Origin: Adineta ricciae
Taxonomy: Eukaryota; Rotifera; Eurotatoria; Adinetida; Adinetidae
Direction of reading: 5' to 3'
Assembly (NCBI GenBank): GCA_905250025.1
Contig: CAJNOJ010000115.1
Coordinates: 1-64,000 of the forward strand
Length of the DNA: 64,000 bases
In this document: positions 10,280-27,760 of the stretch, piece by piece
How the letters are laid out: every line of letters starts with the position of its first letter
Position numbering within the stretch: position 1 is the stretch's first letter
Made by a program: the position numbers and the translations under genes
The notes under the pieces: model-generated
Database searches by the model: none
What the model was told of the DNA's origin: nothing
What the model saw: the letters and a program-made list of their open reading frames with translations, nothing else

Positions 10280-11050
10280 ATGACAAAAGGCTTGTCTGAA
10301 TCAAACACGAATCAACATGATCAAATTCGTCAATTATGGCTAACAGCCGATTGTGTTTGTTTCGATGTTGATTCAACAGTGTGTGTGGATGAAGCTATAG
10401 ATGAATTAGCAAAATTTCAGCAAGTTGGTGCTTTAGTCGAAGCTATTACACGAAATGCTATGGGTGGAAATATGAGTTTTCGTACGGCATTACAAGCACG
10501 TCTCAATTTGATCCAACCAACACGTCAACGTTTAGAACAGTTTGTTAAAAATCATCCATCAAAATTAACCGACGGTATCGCTGAATTGATTGCTTTATTG
10601 CATGAGCGAAACATTCCGGTGTATTTAATAACTGGTGGTTTTCATTCAATTGTTGATCCAGTAGCAAAATCATTAAATATCCCACTGACAAATGTCTTTG
10701 CCAATCAATTGTTGTTCAATGAAGACGGATCTTATGCTGGTTTCGATGAAGAAGAAATGACGTCGGATTCCGGTGGTAAAGGTCGTGCTATAGAATATTT
10801 GAAAGCGAAGTTTGGCTACCAACGGTTAATTATGATTGGTGACGGTGCAACCGATATGGAAGCCAACGCTGACGGCTTTATCGGTTTTGGTGGCAATGTT
10901 GTACGAGAATTAGTTCGAGATAATGCTCCATGGTTTGTCAATTCCTTCTATGTACTTACGGATGAACTTAGAAATAATCTCCTCAGCACAGTCCCACATC
11001 GTCGGTCTTTTCACGAACGCAAATATTCGACTGAAATAGAAGCAAATTAA
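10280..11050 (+). CDS. PSPH: Phosphoserine phosphatase
   Basis: It hydrolyses O-phosphoserine to serine, the last step of serine synthesis, and belongs to the HAD superfamily. The 256-residue protein is a full-length match. Motif I is CFDVDSTV (nucleophile and acid Asp), followed by IDELAKFQQVGA. AMGGNMSF and LIQPTRQ match the cap. Motif II is LITGGF, where Thr replaces the usual Ser. The Lys is in GGKGR, and motif III is MIGDGATDME, then FIGFGGNVVRE. The reading frame extends upstream without an ATG, so I use the first ATG at 10280. It is a single exon among intron-rich neighbours, which could mean a retrocopy or simple intron loss. Two AATAAA signals follow the stop. Confidence 0.95.
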   Translation: MTKGLSESNTNQHDQIRQLWLTADCVCFDVDSTVCVDEAIDELAKFQQVGALVEAITRNAMGGNMSFRTALQARLNLIQPTRQRLEQFVKNHPSKLTDGIAELIALLHERNIPVYLITGGFHSIVDPVAKSLNIPLTNVFANQLLFNEDGSYAGFDEEEMTSDSGGKGRAIEYLKAKFGYQRLIMIGDGATDMEANADGFIGFGGNVVRELVRDNAPWFVNSFYVLTDELRNNLLSTVPHRRSFHERKYSTEIEAN

Positions 11051-11089
11051 CAAAAGAATAAACTGTTTCTAGTTTTTGTATGTTGTTCA

Positions 11090-11095
11090 AATAAA
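11090..11095 (+). promoter_or_regulatory. Poly(A) signal of PSPH
   Basis: AATAAA 40 bases after the PSPH stop. Another copy at 11057-11062 lies only seven bases after it. The distal copy is the likelier signal. Confidence 0.45.
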
Positions 11096-11531
11096 CTGTT
11101 TTGCTCTCTTCCAACAAATGAATTAATCTTTTACGCAGAATCGATCGGTCGTTGGTATGATAGGTTTGAATAAAGTATATTATTCAACATGAAGAACGTC
11201 AACGGAGTTACTGCACTTGTCTATACTACAATTTGACTATTTCGTCTTAAAAATAGTGCAAAGTCTGAAGGCAGGCTATGTTTCTTGGGTACAGCCCACT
11301 AAGTTGAGATAAATATAGAATATATTCGATTCGTTGATTGTTTCGTCCAAGTGACCTACGAAGTAATCGAAAAGTGCATCGAGGGAATGAAGATTTTATT
11401 TCACATAAGATAAAGTGAAGCAATGAGAAAAACATGTCATGTATGTATATGCGTATAAATATATATTTGTATGAATATAAGGAGATATGCTGAAGAGAAA
11501 AATGAGAAAGAACTTTCGAAACATGATATTG
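11096..11531. other. Convergent 3' region PSPH / K2P channel
   Basis: About 430 bp of AT-rich sequence between two converging genes. Only short chance frames are present. Confidence 0.45.
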
Positions 11532-13365
11532 TTAATTAGATTTTGTCGCCGCTGCACGTTGATGAAGTGTACCTTCGTTTGAATCCGTTTCCATGGGATG
11601 AACACGAGCATGATTATTTCGAGGACTAAGTTTGCGTCCTCCACTTGAATATTGTCTTTGCCAACCACTTTCATTATCATCATCGGACACCTTTCCATTT
11701 CTATTCGTTGTTGGCGTTGGCACTCTCGTCGATACAGCAGTTGATGGACGTGTTGTACTATCACTATTCACTGACTTGTCGTTTGACGTAGTCGATTCAT
11801 CTCCTTCTTTTTCCAGAATACCAAGTTTACGGCCAATCCAACGGAATTTAGCTACGATTTCTTCTTGCATCAAATCGAAGCACATGGCTAGAATTGCCAT
11901 ACCAAAAAGTACGTAGATCGAACCGAGAATCAGCTTGTAAACAGGATCATCTTTCTTTTGACCAGGAACCTACAACAAAAATCGTAGTTCAATACCGTGA
12001 AAAAATCATATCATGAGGAATGTTTGATGCAATGAAAATGAAGACTTACAAAGTCACCAAATCCGATTGTTGCTAAAAGAGAAGAATTAGACTTGTTAAG
12101 AAATTCTATTCATTAAATATTCTTACACAATGTAATAAAACAGAAATATCCAGCTTGAGTCATAGTCCATTGTTCGAATCTATGAAAAATCAACGATCCG
12201 ACAAAGATATATACGGCAATGATTAACATCGTAATTGTCAGTGGCACTGTCACACGTTGATCATCTAACGATTCTTCCACATCATTAGCTTCATTTTCCA
12301 AAGTCTTCGGTTGTCCTTTCTTTTCTGATGATTCGTTTATATTGTCATCTGCATCCCATCCATTACCTTTCGTTCCATTGCCATCCATATTATTTACTCG
12401 GTTTTCTTCTGCTTTCGCTTTTCGTGCTTGTGCGCGACGCCTCTTGATCATATAGCAAGCACCACAACATATTCTTCCATATACAAACCGGAACATTTCT
12501 CCTAGCACACCGCTAATATTCGCGATACAAAGAAGAAAAATTGGAATGCCTAAACAGAGCGTATCGTATTGAGAAGAAAAACACGACGTTCCAATTCTCT
12601 TACCAATTGTTGCATAACATATGCAACAGATTTGACCTTCCCCTATAAAACACAAAAATTATTTTTTGGTAAAAGAATATCGAGCGTTCAAGAGTAATAT
12701 CTCTCACATGTTACGGGTCTAAAAAGAAAAAAATACGATTTCTTGACTGTTTTCTTCGAATTTAATCATTCTTACGTGATGTTTCCATAGCCAATTGTAG
12801 TAATAATCGTGATTGCGAACAATAATGCATTCGCAAGTGTCCACTTGGTAGACGAACAATCATCTCCATAGTACCGATATTTTGATCCAGTTGATATAAT
12901 AAAATCTCGATAACTGTATAACATTGTCGCGATCTTTTCATAAGCTACGGTTTGATTATCTCGTTCGATGACGTATGTTGCCGTTGGAGCGGATATTGGC
13001 GAAGGCGGTGGTGAAGTTACTGAAGTGTTGTATTTCACATAGGAGACGATTTTTTGTTTCAGTTTCATTAATTGCACGGCGATTTCACCTTGAGCTTCCT
13101 GACAATTCATTTTTTCTTGATGTTGTTCGAGTAATTCGAATAGAAATCCCCCGGCGATTGCATAAACAACAACAAGACCGACGAGTCCAACATGTGAGAC
13201 AAGAAATTTCGCTGTTTGCTTGACAAATCTTCGACCTTTGGACATTTCGACCTCGTCTAGCTCCCGACCAGGACGATTATTCGAATATACATGCTCACCC
13301 TCACCCTCAAACTGATTTCGTCGCGAATCACTGTAGTCGTCTACAGGGTTCTGGTATTGTGACAT
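11532..13365 (-). CDS. Two-pore-domain potassium channel (K2P/TWIK type)
   Basis: K2P channels carry background potassium current in the plasma membrane. Exons: 12776-13365, 12708-12718, 12604-12642, 12127-12549, 12050-12072 and 11532-11969, giving 507 residues. The order is cytosolic N-terminus, M1 (HVGLVGLVVVYAIAGGFLFE), an extracellular cap helix region, pore 1 with TTIGYGN, M2 (GIPIFLLCIANISG), a long charged cytosolic loop (RRRAQARKAKAEENR), M3, pore 2 with TIGFGDF, M4 (LILGSIYVLFGMAILAMCF) and a Ser/Thr-rich tail. An 11-base exon supplies the residues just after filter 1, giving GYGNITPVTWEGQ. A 23-base exon encodes filter 2 almost alone. The start could be 13365 or an in-frame ATG 42 bases upstream. 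The subfamily is unresolved. Confidence 0.92.
12050..12072 (-). other. 23-nt microexon carrying K2P selectivity filter 2
   Basis: Bounded by a TTTTAG acceptor and a GTAAGT donor. It supplies TIGFGDF between the pore-2 helix and the VPGQKK segment. Confidence 0.85.
12708..12718 (-). other. 11-nt microexon in the K2P gene
   Basis: Flanked by a CTTTTTAG acceptor and a GTGAGA donor. Including it restores the frame between exons 1 and 3 and adds the expected Pro-Val-Thr after the first selectivity filter. Leaving it out breaks the frame. Confidence 0.8.
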
Positions 13366-14683
13366 TGTTTTTATTTTTGCTAGTTGCACCAAACTAAACA
13401 CATCCACAAAAGAGAAAAAAAGTAATCTAATAAATTCATCTCGAAAAACAATTCACAGTGTTTTTTTCTTATTAGTTTTTCTCTATTTTACTTGAATTTT
13501 TCTATATACATATATCTCGATCTCATTCGGTAAATGTTGTCTAAGTTTTTTCTTTCACCTCCCGTTTCTCTCTTTTTTCGGCAACATTACCCAACGTTTT
13601 CCTTTTGTATGAGAAAAAAAATTGATTTGGATAGACGAGAAAAAGAAAGAGGCCAGTGTCTCTCGGTAGAGACCTGCCGTTTTCTCATTTTCCAGAAACT
13701 TTTTTTTCTCCATATCATATTCATCAGCGTATATATACAAATGTTTACCATCAACTACTTCCGATGCCGACGACACCCAACATAACTCGACCGGTGTGTT
13801 GCACATAATCAAGAAGAAAAGATCATAAATATTTTAGTTCGTTTATTCAAATCTTCTTGGAAATAATAGAAAAAAGAGCAACTAAATCAAATAGAAAAAC
13901 ACTTGATTTTGCCAGTCAACTCATTGTGAAAGGAAAGTCTATTCGAATGAATCCGGAATATTTCTAAATAAGATTAGTGTCAAGTCATGCAACAATCATT
14001 TAATGACTTGCGAGAACGTCATGTTTAGAAGAGGAAATTTTCACAATAAGTAAAAGTAATTTGTCGATGCCTCTTCAAACAATTTCATTAAAAGGTATCA
14101 TCAACAGCATTTTTATCAGAAAATACTCTCTTGCTATATTTCGAAGGTTATTGAAAACTTTAAATATTGATGTAATATGATGAAAGTAAATGTTATACAC
14201 AATAGACGCAACTTTGTACTAGAGAGAAACAAAAATAACTCTGATCTTAATGACTACGCAGGTACGGTGAAATCGACCGTCATCGAGCGACATATTCGCC
14301 ATTGGTTAGTATTATTCGTTTTGGGTTTGTTTCATTCACCATGAACTCGAATCGACTACTGCAAGGAACATTTACCTAATGAATGATAATATTTTGATTT
14401 CTATGTATGCAATTTTGTCGGGATTACCGTCGAAAGATTTATATCATCTTCGTTTTGTTTTTTGTCCTTATCTATTTAAAACTTTATTCAAAAAGTGACA
14501 AGAAAAATAGAAAACAACCATCATCATCATCATCATTACCATCAGGTTTGATATGTCATTCGTTAACCGATATCTTCTTTCGTGTGTTGGTTCTGTCGTC
14601 TTCTTTTTTGCTTTACTTATATCATTTTTTTGAAGATAACTGAAAGAACGATTGATAACGACTGAATAAAGAGAGAGATTTTA
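13366..14683. other. Divergent region K2P / CTR1
   Basis: About 1.3 kb with pyrimidine-rich tracts near 13530-13700. Short frames on both strands look like low-complexity artefacts. It presumably contains both promoters. Confidence 0.45.
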
Positions 14684-14708
14684 TTCTTTTGTTATTTTAG
14701 AACTCAAC
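14684..14708 (+). promoter_or_regulatory. Candidate trans-splice acceptor, CTR1
   Basis: TTCTTTTGTTATTTTAG ends eight bases before the CTR1 ATG, a strong acceptor with no coding exon upstream. Confidence 0.4.
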
Positions 14709-15671
14709 ATGGATCATGTCCATGATCATGCAGCAATGGCATCGACAACTAGTTCTGTGATGAACCACGATCATCATATGATGGAACAAATGTCTGACAC
14801 CAATTCCATGTCGACTGGTCATGGACTTCATAATATGAAAGATATGATGATGATGGCCGTGAGTATTCGTCTTTGTTTTTACGAATAATCGAGTTCATAT
14901 GTAAAAAGACATTTCTATTGTTCGATGATGATTCAAATAACGGAATATATTGTTTGCTAAGAATTTCGTTTTCTAAAAGATGACCTTTCACGGCGGCTAC
15001 ACCGAACAAATCCTCTTCGATCAGTGGAACACAAAAACAGTCGGCTGTACGTATTTCCTATCAAACTTTCTTCGGAAAAAAACAACTTTTTCTTCTTCAT
15101 CAAGCATTTGTTGGCTCATGGTTCGCTGTATTTCTCGTTGCTGTACTATACGAAGGATTAAAGTCCGTCCGAGATAGTTTAGCGAGACGTGAATTGTGTG
15201 AAACATGTTCTCCGAGTCAAAATCGTACACAAACTATGTAAGTGTACTTATCACACTTCGCATACAAATTAAAAATGCTTTGCAATGCTTGCTATTTATT
15301 TGCTTTATAAATATGATTGTTTTCCTTTGTGATTGCTTATTAGTCTCCCGGACGATGAACATCATGTATTCCGAAATCATGAAACTGTACGGTGAGAATT
15401 GATTTGTTATTATGATAAGCATTATTTCATTCAATCTCGATCTTCTATTGGAATGTTTTTCATGTTTAGGGGTCGTTTATTCAGTATGGCACACATCGTT
15501 CAGACATTGTTACATATTCTTCAAATGACTCTTAGCTATGGGTTGATGTTGGTAGCGATGACATTCAATACGTATTTATTTTTCGCCGTTGTTCTTGGTG
15601 CTGGCATGGGACATTTTCTTTTCGGATGGCGTCGTTCATCTGCTATCGATTATAACGATCATTGTCATTAA
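14709..15671 (+). CDS. SLC31A1: High-affinity copper transporter CTR1
   Basis: CTR1 trimers import Cu(I) across the plasma membrane. Five exons (14709-14858, 14980-15046, 15105-15237, 15344-15391, 15470-15671) encode 199 residues. The extracellular N-terminus is rich in Met and His (DHVHDH, NHDHHMMEQM, a run of four Met), typical copper-capturing motifs. TM1 is FVGSWFAVFLVAVLYEGLK, followed by a cytosolic loop with CETC. TM2 holds the MxxxM pore motif (MLVAM), TM3 has GxxxG (GAGMG), and the protein ends in His-Cys-His, the copper-release motif. All key residues are present, and the length fits the family (~190). Confidence 0.95.
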
Positions 15672-16311
15672 GATTTTCAAAGACAACTAACATATGTTTG
15701 TTTTTTGTAATTTTTTCCTGCTAATATAATCAGTTTTTTTTTCGAATTCAAAACTGTTCCACCTTTTTCTTACGCTGACTATTGTATTCGATAGTTAGTT
15801 TTGTTTTATACTTGCATGAAATTCAATAGAAATATGTGACCGCAACCTATGTCAGTGATTTGGATAGAGTTTCAAAACGGCTAATGGGAAAATCGCTTGC
15901 ATTTTGTGTGAATGACTTCGAGGATTTACGGAGCAACACTTTTCAGAGCATCCTGAAAGATTCCATTACTTCTGCTTAGGCAACTGCCGTTCTAATGCTT
16001 CTCATCTCGACGTGCGAAAGAAACATCTCTGACGTAAGAAAACAAACATTTCTAATCTCGTTTAACATAGCAGGAAATTCGATGTAATGGAAAAATTTTG
16101 TTTTTTTTTCAATTACGAATGTAGGTACGAGTCTTCGCGAAGAATATATTCATTGTAAAAAATTATCCTCCTAGCAAAAGCCATCATATCCATCTAATTG
16201 ATCATTAGAAATCGTTAGGAATCTTGTCTCTGTATAGATTTTATTTTCGTTTTTCGAAGAAAAATAGAACTAAGAAAAAAGAACGTAATGAAATGTATAT
16301 GATCAAATTGA
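15672..16311. other. Convergent 3' region CTR1 / CFAP20
   Basis: 640 bp, AT-rich, with no supported gene. Confidence 0.45.
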
Positions 16312-17094
16312 TTATTTCTTTTGAACCTAGAGAAGAAAGTTTATTATGAAAAACAAGCTCGGTGCAACGTTCGTCTCTTACCGGTAGATATAATTTGAAT
16401 TCCGGCGGTAATTCATCTTCGGAATAGAGTCGATCCGAGAAGTAAACACGTCGAATACGACAATTAGCATGAATCTAGAAACGATTTTCATCTAAGAAAT
16501 CTTTCTAATGGGGAAGTACTTACTTGAACTCGAAGCGTTTCGATATAATTAGTACCATAGGCGCGTCGAGTAAAGTCCGATAGATTGAATTGAATCTGAT
16601 TCCAACCATCATCCAAACGCATTGGCATTGTACAGATAAATGGTTTTACACGCGTAGTTGATTGGTAATTACTGGCTCGGAATCGACGACGAACGTTTCG
16701 ATCATCGAGAACCTACGATTAGCATTCGAAAAGCCGAACGATTCTATGAAGAAAAACGCCTACTTGAACTTCGAATGTGAAGTATTTCTTTAGATTTTTG
16801 ATAATCATAACAAGAAACGGTAATTTAATGCCAAGAGTTTTTTTTGGATCAGCTGGACATGTGATATATGTGGTACTCACATTTGTGCCAACTATTTCCA
16901 AAACAAGCGATTGAATTTCATTATCTGTGATTCTTTTGATATGTCCATTACGTACCTATACCGAAACAAAAGATGATAAACCTAAAGTTTGCTTTTCGAT
17001 TTTATCGTACTTTCTTGTCCCAGATCTGTAGCGGTTTACTACCGATGCTGTACAATATGGAAAGAAAGCCACTTTGAAACGTATTTTTGAACAT
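16312..17094 (-). CDS. CFAP20: CFAP20, cilia- and flagella-associated protein 20
   Basis: CFAP20 is an inner-junction protein of ciliary doublet microtubules, also linked to transcription in some animals. Five exons (17011-17094, 16764-16955, 16524-16712, 16382-16474, 16312-16326) give 190 residues, compared with about 193 in vertebrates. The match is near-identical: [55 protein letters not shown] and [19 protein letters not shown]. The final exon holds only four codons plus the stop and is reached through a 55-bp intron; reading through would give a much longer unlikely tail. An acceptor AG lies four bases before the ATG. Confidence 0.96.
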
Positions 17095-17110
17095 ATCTCT
17101 GAAAGAATAA
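17095..17110 (-). promoter_or_regulatory. Candidate trans-splice acceptor, CFAP20
   Basis: TTCTTTCAG ends four bases before the ATG on the minus strand, with no coding exon upstream. Confidence 0.4.
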
Positions 17111-17795
17111 ACGAATAATGAGAAGAAAATGAAGGAGTTTGTAGCAAGTCAGATCGTCATAGATACCTCAGTCACTCTGGAAACACTGTGTTGATCGACG
17201 ACAACGAAGACTGTTTATTTCTCTTTTTCTTCTTTGCAAATATGGCTGAAGTATCACCTAGTAACTGACTCTGGTTAAAAACTCGCGAAGTCTTGTTTTT
17301 CGCTCAAATTTCGAAAGTAAACTTCATGCTGATTTAGATAACTTTTGAGACAAAGATCGTCGACTTGCCGGATTATTTTCATACGAGCGATAGAGGGCGT
17401 GAAAAGACGTTTTCAAGGGTCTTTTATGTGTCGCTGAAACGAACGTTCTGAAGTGTAGAAAATCAAATTTATTCTCCATTACGGATTAAGTGATGCATAC
17501 TCGAAACATCGTTTCGGAAATGGTAAATTTATGGAAATCTTCGCGTGTTTTTTTATGCAGATTATCAAGTATGCTCATAACAATTCGATTCAAATTGAAG
17601 GCTTTCTTTTCAAGAAGACAAGCATGACTTCATTGTATGGTAATACATCCTTTAAAACTGAATTACTAAGTAAAGAGTCAAAACAAACGAGAGTTAGCTA
17701 GAAAAATTTATTGAATATTAAAAAAAAAGACAAATATGATTGAAAGCACGTTTATTTGATAAATCATTCACGTTGTATATCACAGAATCATTTCA
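17111..17795. other. Intergenic region CFAP20 / PLBD
   Basis: About 690 bp upstream of CFAP20 and downstream of the phospholipase B-like gene. No gene is visible. Confidence 0.45.
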
Positions 17796-19953
17796 TTATA
17801 GCATCCATGTTGGTGTGAATGCTGTAAAGTTCCATTTATCTGGCTGACCAATATGTGAAAATTTCGTGTTGTAATCAGATTCACTCCAGACGAATGGCGG
17901 TTGTTGGTCAGATGTTGGACCAGCAACGGCGACAAGTGTGAAATTTTGCATCAATGCATAACTTGTAATCTGGAACACATAGAAAACAGTAAGACTTGCT
18001 ACCAGAATGGAACATTGATACTTACTTTAGCATCGGTAGCACCGTGAGGACGATGTCCCAGTGGTTCATCGGGATAATGTCCGTCGGCTAGATTCAAATC
18101 ACATCGAGCAGCGATTGTCAGTTCTGCTGAGTATGGTGGAGTGCAGTTACAAGCCGACAAATTATCGTTTTTAAAATCATTGTATCTGAAATGAGAAGAA
18201 TTTTTGTTTAGATGCAACACGAATTGTTTTCTATTCGAATACCGCATCATCTTGATCATTGATGGAAGATCAACAACTTTGTTTTGATCGCGTCGAAAGA
18301 TTCTGGCACGGGAAGAATCATGCCATGAGTATAATTCTGGTCCTTTCTTCTGAACCATCGCTTCTTCACCGGACAAATTTCGGAAGTCAGGAAAATAAAC
18401 ATTATTGTACGACGCCCAGTAAGTATCCGCATTCAATTTATCAGTCATATCTATATACTCGAAATCTGTTACCATTTGTTCAGCCACCATTAGAAATCTG
18501 GAACAGGAAAAGCTATGAAACAAACTATTCGTCTTTGAAGCACAACTTTACCCAGCTTGGGGTTTCTGTCCTGGCGTGAATCGCTTGAAATCTGTAATCA
18601 TCCATTCGTTATTGTATGTTCCATCATTGAAAGCAAAGAATTTATCAATCCATTCTTGTCCGTTATTCGATAGTCGATTTGATACGACCACGCGAATCCA
18701 TTCAGGTACCGAGATGGGAATGATATTGTGACGTAGATTCTCATTAAAATTAACAATTGTCGTTTCAATGATAGTCAGATTAGCTGGACGTGTCATGTAA
18801 AAGTCATCTAGAATTGACACAATGTTTCGAAATGATGCTGATCAGTGACTAGAAGAACTAACCGACGGAGTGAAGTGTACCAGGATACGATGAGAATATG
18901 ATTTCGGCACCTGGAACTGTTGCACCTAGAGTTAACAAACGATATAGATTGAGATCTCAAATCCTGTAGACGTACTTGCGACATCAATTGAACGTTTTAA
19001 TGGCATGTTGTAACGTTTGATGACTTTTAACATTGATTTAAAGTGACTCCAATCAGCATGGGAAACGAAGACATCCGAATTGCCTGGTAAAAGCTAGAGC
19101 GGATGAACATGCAACCTATAATTAGTATGCATTTGCAGGCTTTATTTACTTTAATCAACGCTGAGCAACTATCGTGTCGTTCAACGTCTGGAATACCAAA
19201 ACGCTCAGCTAAATCGCCAACGGATTCTACCACTTGAAATAATCTAAAGAAAACAACCGGTATTAACACGAACTCACTACAATTGTCTTACAGGAATCCA
19301 AGTGGATCATCAAGTCGACGTCTTGGTTCACGTGGCGTATTGTAATGTCCATCGATAAGACCATTTAGTTGAATAAGAAGCAAATCAACCTACATAAACA
19401 CAAACAGCTAAACGAAAAAACAACATCGTTAGTTGCGCGTACTTGATGCCAATATTCATCATCAGGATAACTTTCAATTTGCGTATACATCCAATCGAGT
19501 TGTATACTGAGAAATTCTTTGAAATAGTTACAAAATTTTGTTTTATTAGCACAAATATCATCGATATTGTTCTGCCATTGCATCCAGGTCAAATCTATCG
19601 AAAAAAGGACGAATCGATATCGATCAAATTTACCAAGACTAAATCCAACCTCGTGTCAATTGTCCTTCGAGTAATCCAGCTGAATAGGCTTGATCGAAAT
19701 TTGTCTGATTTTCCAAAGTTTTGATTTCTAATACTGACCAACCAGTAATATTGTAAGTTTGATCCCAAAATCCACTGGCTAAGACATTGTCAACGTTTGG
19801 ATTAGGCTCTTTGTAATCGTGTGCTAAAGCTGTGACAATTTCGTATTTGCCATTTTTCTTCACAATATGACCTCGATATCGTTGAAAAGATGGATCATCA
19901 TTAGCTGATGTGAAGAGAAAAAGTGCAACAAAGACGAAACACTTTGCAAACAT
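17796..19953 (-). CDS. PLBD2: Phospholipase B-like (LAMA-like) lysosomal hydrolase
   Basis: This is an N-terminal-nucleophile hydrolase family of lysosomal, secreted proteins cleaved by autoproteolysis. Ten exons (19650-19953, 19443-19594, 19292-19389, 19150-19243, 18976-19093, 18863-18925, 18552-18807, 18243-18497, 18026-18185, 17796-17969) give 557 residues, the usual size. It starts with a signal peptide (MFAKCFVFVALFLFTSA). Matches include GWSVLEIKT, YWHQV, the DSCSALIK segment with the nucleophile Cys, LLPGNSDVFVSHADW, MTRPANLTI, DGTYNNEWMI, and the C-terminal CDLNLADGHYPDEPLGH and QPPFVWSE. Several Asn-X-Thr/Ser sites fit a glycosylated lysosomal protein. PLBD1 versus PLBD2 is not settled. 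An acceptor AG lies six bases before the ATG. Confidence 0.92.
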
Positions 19954-19972
19954 TGCTATCTAAAAGAAACGA
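19954..19972 (-). promoter_or_regulatory. Candidate trans-splice acceptor, PLBD
   Basis: GTTTCTTTTAG ends six bases before the ATG on the minus strand. Confidence 0.4.
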
Positions 19973-20893
19973 ATGAATAAAACAGAGTCTTATTCGAATG
20001 TTAACATTATTTATAAAGAACAGATAAGAACAGACGCTCGTCGCTCTTTCATTCTCCTTTGAAACCATCGAGATTGGTGGTTAAACAACAAATGAATAAT
20101 CATTCCAATAGACTTTCGTATTTTTTCTTTATTCTTAAAACTTATTTTTTTTAAACAGATGTTGCCCGTAAAACTAAGCAACACTTGGCAAACAGCTGTC
20201 ATTGAGATTCTCTTCTTATTTCTATTTTCGTCTTCATCAAATATCAATTAATTTTCCTCTTTCAATCTCATTTAATATTTCTGAAGAACATGTCAAAATG
20301 TCAGAAACTTAACGTCGGAAGTTCCCTTCTTACGGCGTCATTTTCAATTAGAAAACACAAAGACATCTCGTCAAAATCTTTTTGAAATTTATTTGTTGAC
20401 AGAAAAAAAAAACGTCTTTATCATCACCGATCCAACGAAAGAATAAAAGAGGACAAATAATAAGCCAAAACAAAAGAAATGGAGAAAAGAAGGGTATGAG
20501 CAACAACAACAACAACATACATGTATTGATCAATCAACGGAAAAATAAACAAATGAAAATGAAATACTTTTTTCCTATATATGTATATATATATTTATAT
20601 TGTCAATTAGAAAGAGAATCTTTCGAATGAATAGTAGATACGTGCTCGCCCTTAAGAGAAGAAAAGGAGAGTCAATTTCACAAATAAAAAGAAAACAATC
20701 GAATCCTTAGTGTCAAACATAGGCACACAAAATATTGAGGTAGAGAACTGAGACAACATTGAAGAGGAATGAAATACTCCAAAGAGAAGAAGGGTGTTCA
20801 ACATATGATAAAATAACTCGTGATCAGAAATGTCTCGTCTATAAAAAGAATGAATTAGTCATCACATACTCCCGTATATGTTTTTGTTCAAAT
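19973..20893. other. Intergenic region PLBD / CaMKII 3' end
   Basis: About 920 bp, including an AT-alternating stretch at about 20574-20600. It probably contains the CaMKII 3' UTR. No gene is visible. Confidence 0.45.
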
Positions 20894-26568
<5,675 letters not shown>

Positions 26569-27760
26569 ACAGACAAGACAAGAAAAGTTGGTTTTGTTCG
26601 ATAATATGAAACTGAATAAATAGATGGAGGTGGACGTTGGGTCATCAACATTTTTAAATAGAAAACTTCTAGATCAACATGCGTATGTTAGTGATATATG
26701 TTGCATAAACGCGACAAAACGACCAAGATTCTTGTCGTTGTTTGTCGCAATAGTAGAAGCGGCAGCAGTAGCAGCTATAGAAGAAGCTTATTTCTGGTCG
26801 ACGACACACGCAGAAGCAGAGTCCCGATGTCGATTCAGGTGGAGAGAAGGAGAGAGAGAGCGAAGACAGACAGACCGAGCGAAGAAAAGACGAAGAAGAG
26901 GAAGAAGATGGAGAGAAAGTCGAGAATGACGAAGACGACGCCGATGTCGATGAAGAAGAAGAAGAAGAAGAAACAGCAGTTGTAGAAAAATAGTAGTAGG
27001 CAAAGAACAGAGTGAGCAACTAAATGCAAGATGATTCTCAGCCAGTCAGAGATAGGAAGGAAAAGAAAGAGTGGAATGGCCGCTAGGGATACACACGAAT
27101 GCACAGTCACGAGTTGAAATAATCATTTTAGAACATAAGCTGATGAATTCTTCGAAAAATGAAAATCAAATCTGCATGCCGTTTCTTTCTCCCAGCTAAA
27201 CTGTTGGACTCTTTCGTTATTGACACGTTGTATTTCGAATCAAGAAAGACAGATTCATTTCTATTGGTTTACTTTCCGAAGCCAATAGAAAACTTCCAGT
27301 CATTAGTAGGAAAAAAAGAAATGGAATAAGTATTTCTCCTAACATCTTTCTTCTTCTTCTTTTTCTTCTTCTTGTTTTGTGTCAAATATGATAATGTGAT
27401 TGAAATTCTTTCGAATAATCATCTCGATGCCAAGCAATTTCAATGTTGCACGATTAATAATTTTGAAAAAAAGCAGAAAGAGAACGTTGTAAACTCGCTC
27501 GTCTTTTGCTATTCATAATCCTCGGAGAGTTTCCTATCATTATTGCCAAAAGAAAATTCAGATCTGCTGATCTAAAATTGATGATTTCAATAGGGAAATA
27601 TTCCATATGCGATAATATAATTGTCGATTTGATGTATTTTAGACAACATCACTCAGCCTGATTAAAGTTCCTGTAAGGATGAAAACAAAGAGTAGAATTC
27701 TCCTCTTCTGTCATTTATTCACTTCGGGATGAGAAACTAAACATCGATGAGTCTCTTAGA
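26569..27760. other. CaMKII upstream region
   Basis: 1.2 kb with a strongly purine-biased block at about 26830-26990 (GAAGA/GAGA-rich) that creates long low-complexity frames on both strands. It is probably 5' UTR or promoter rather than protein. Confidence 0.5.

Noticed and set aside
14407-14643. 78-codon hydrophobic frame before CTR1
   Set aside because: No family resemblance, and it sits directly before the CTR1 acceptor; probably chance in T-rich DNA.
26669-27110. Long Ser-, Phe- or Arg-rich frames on both strands
   Set aside because: All come from one purine-biased low-complexity block upstream of CaMKII. Composition alone explains the openness.
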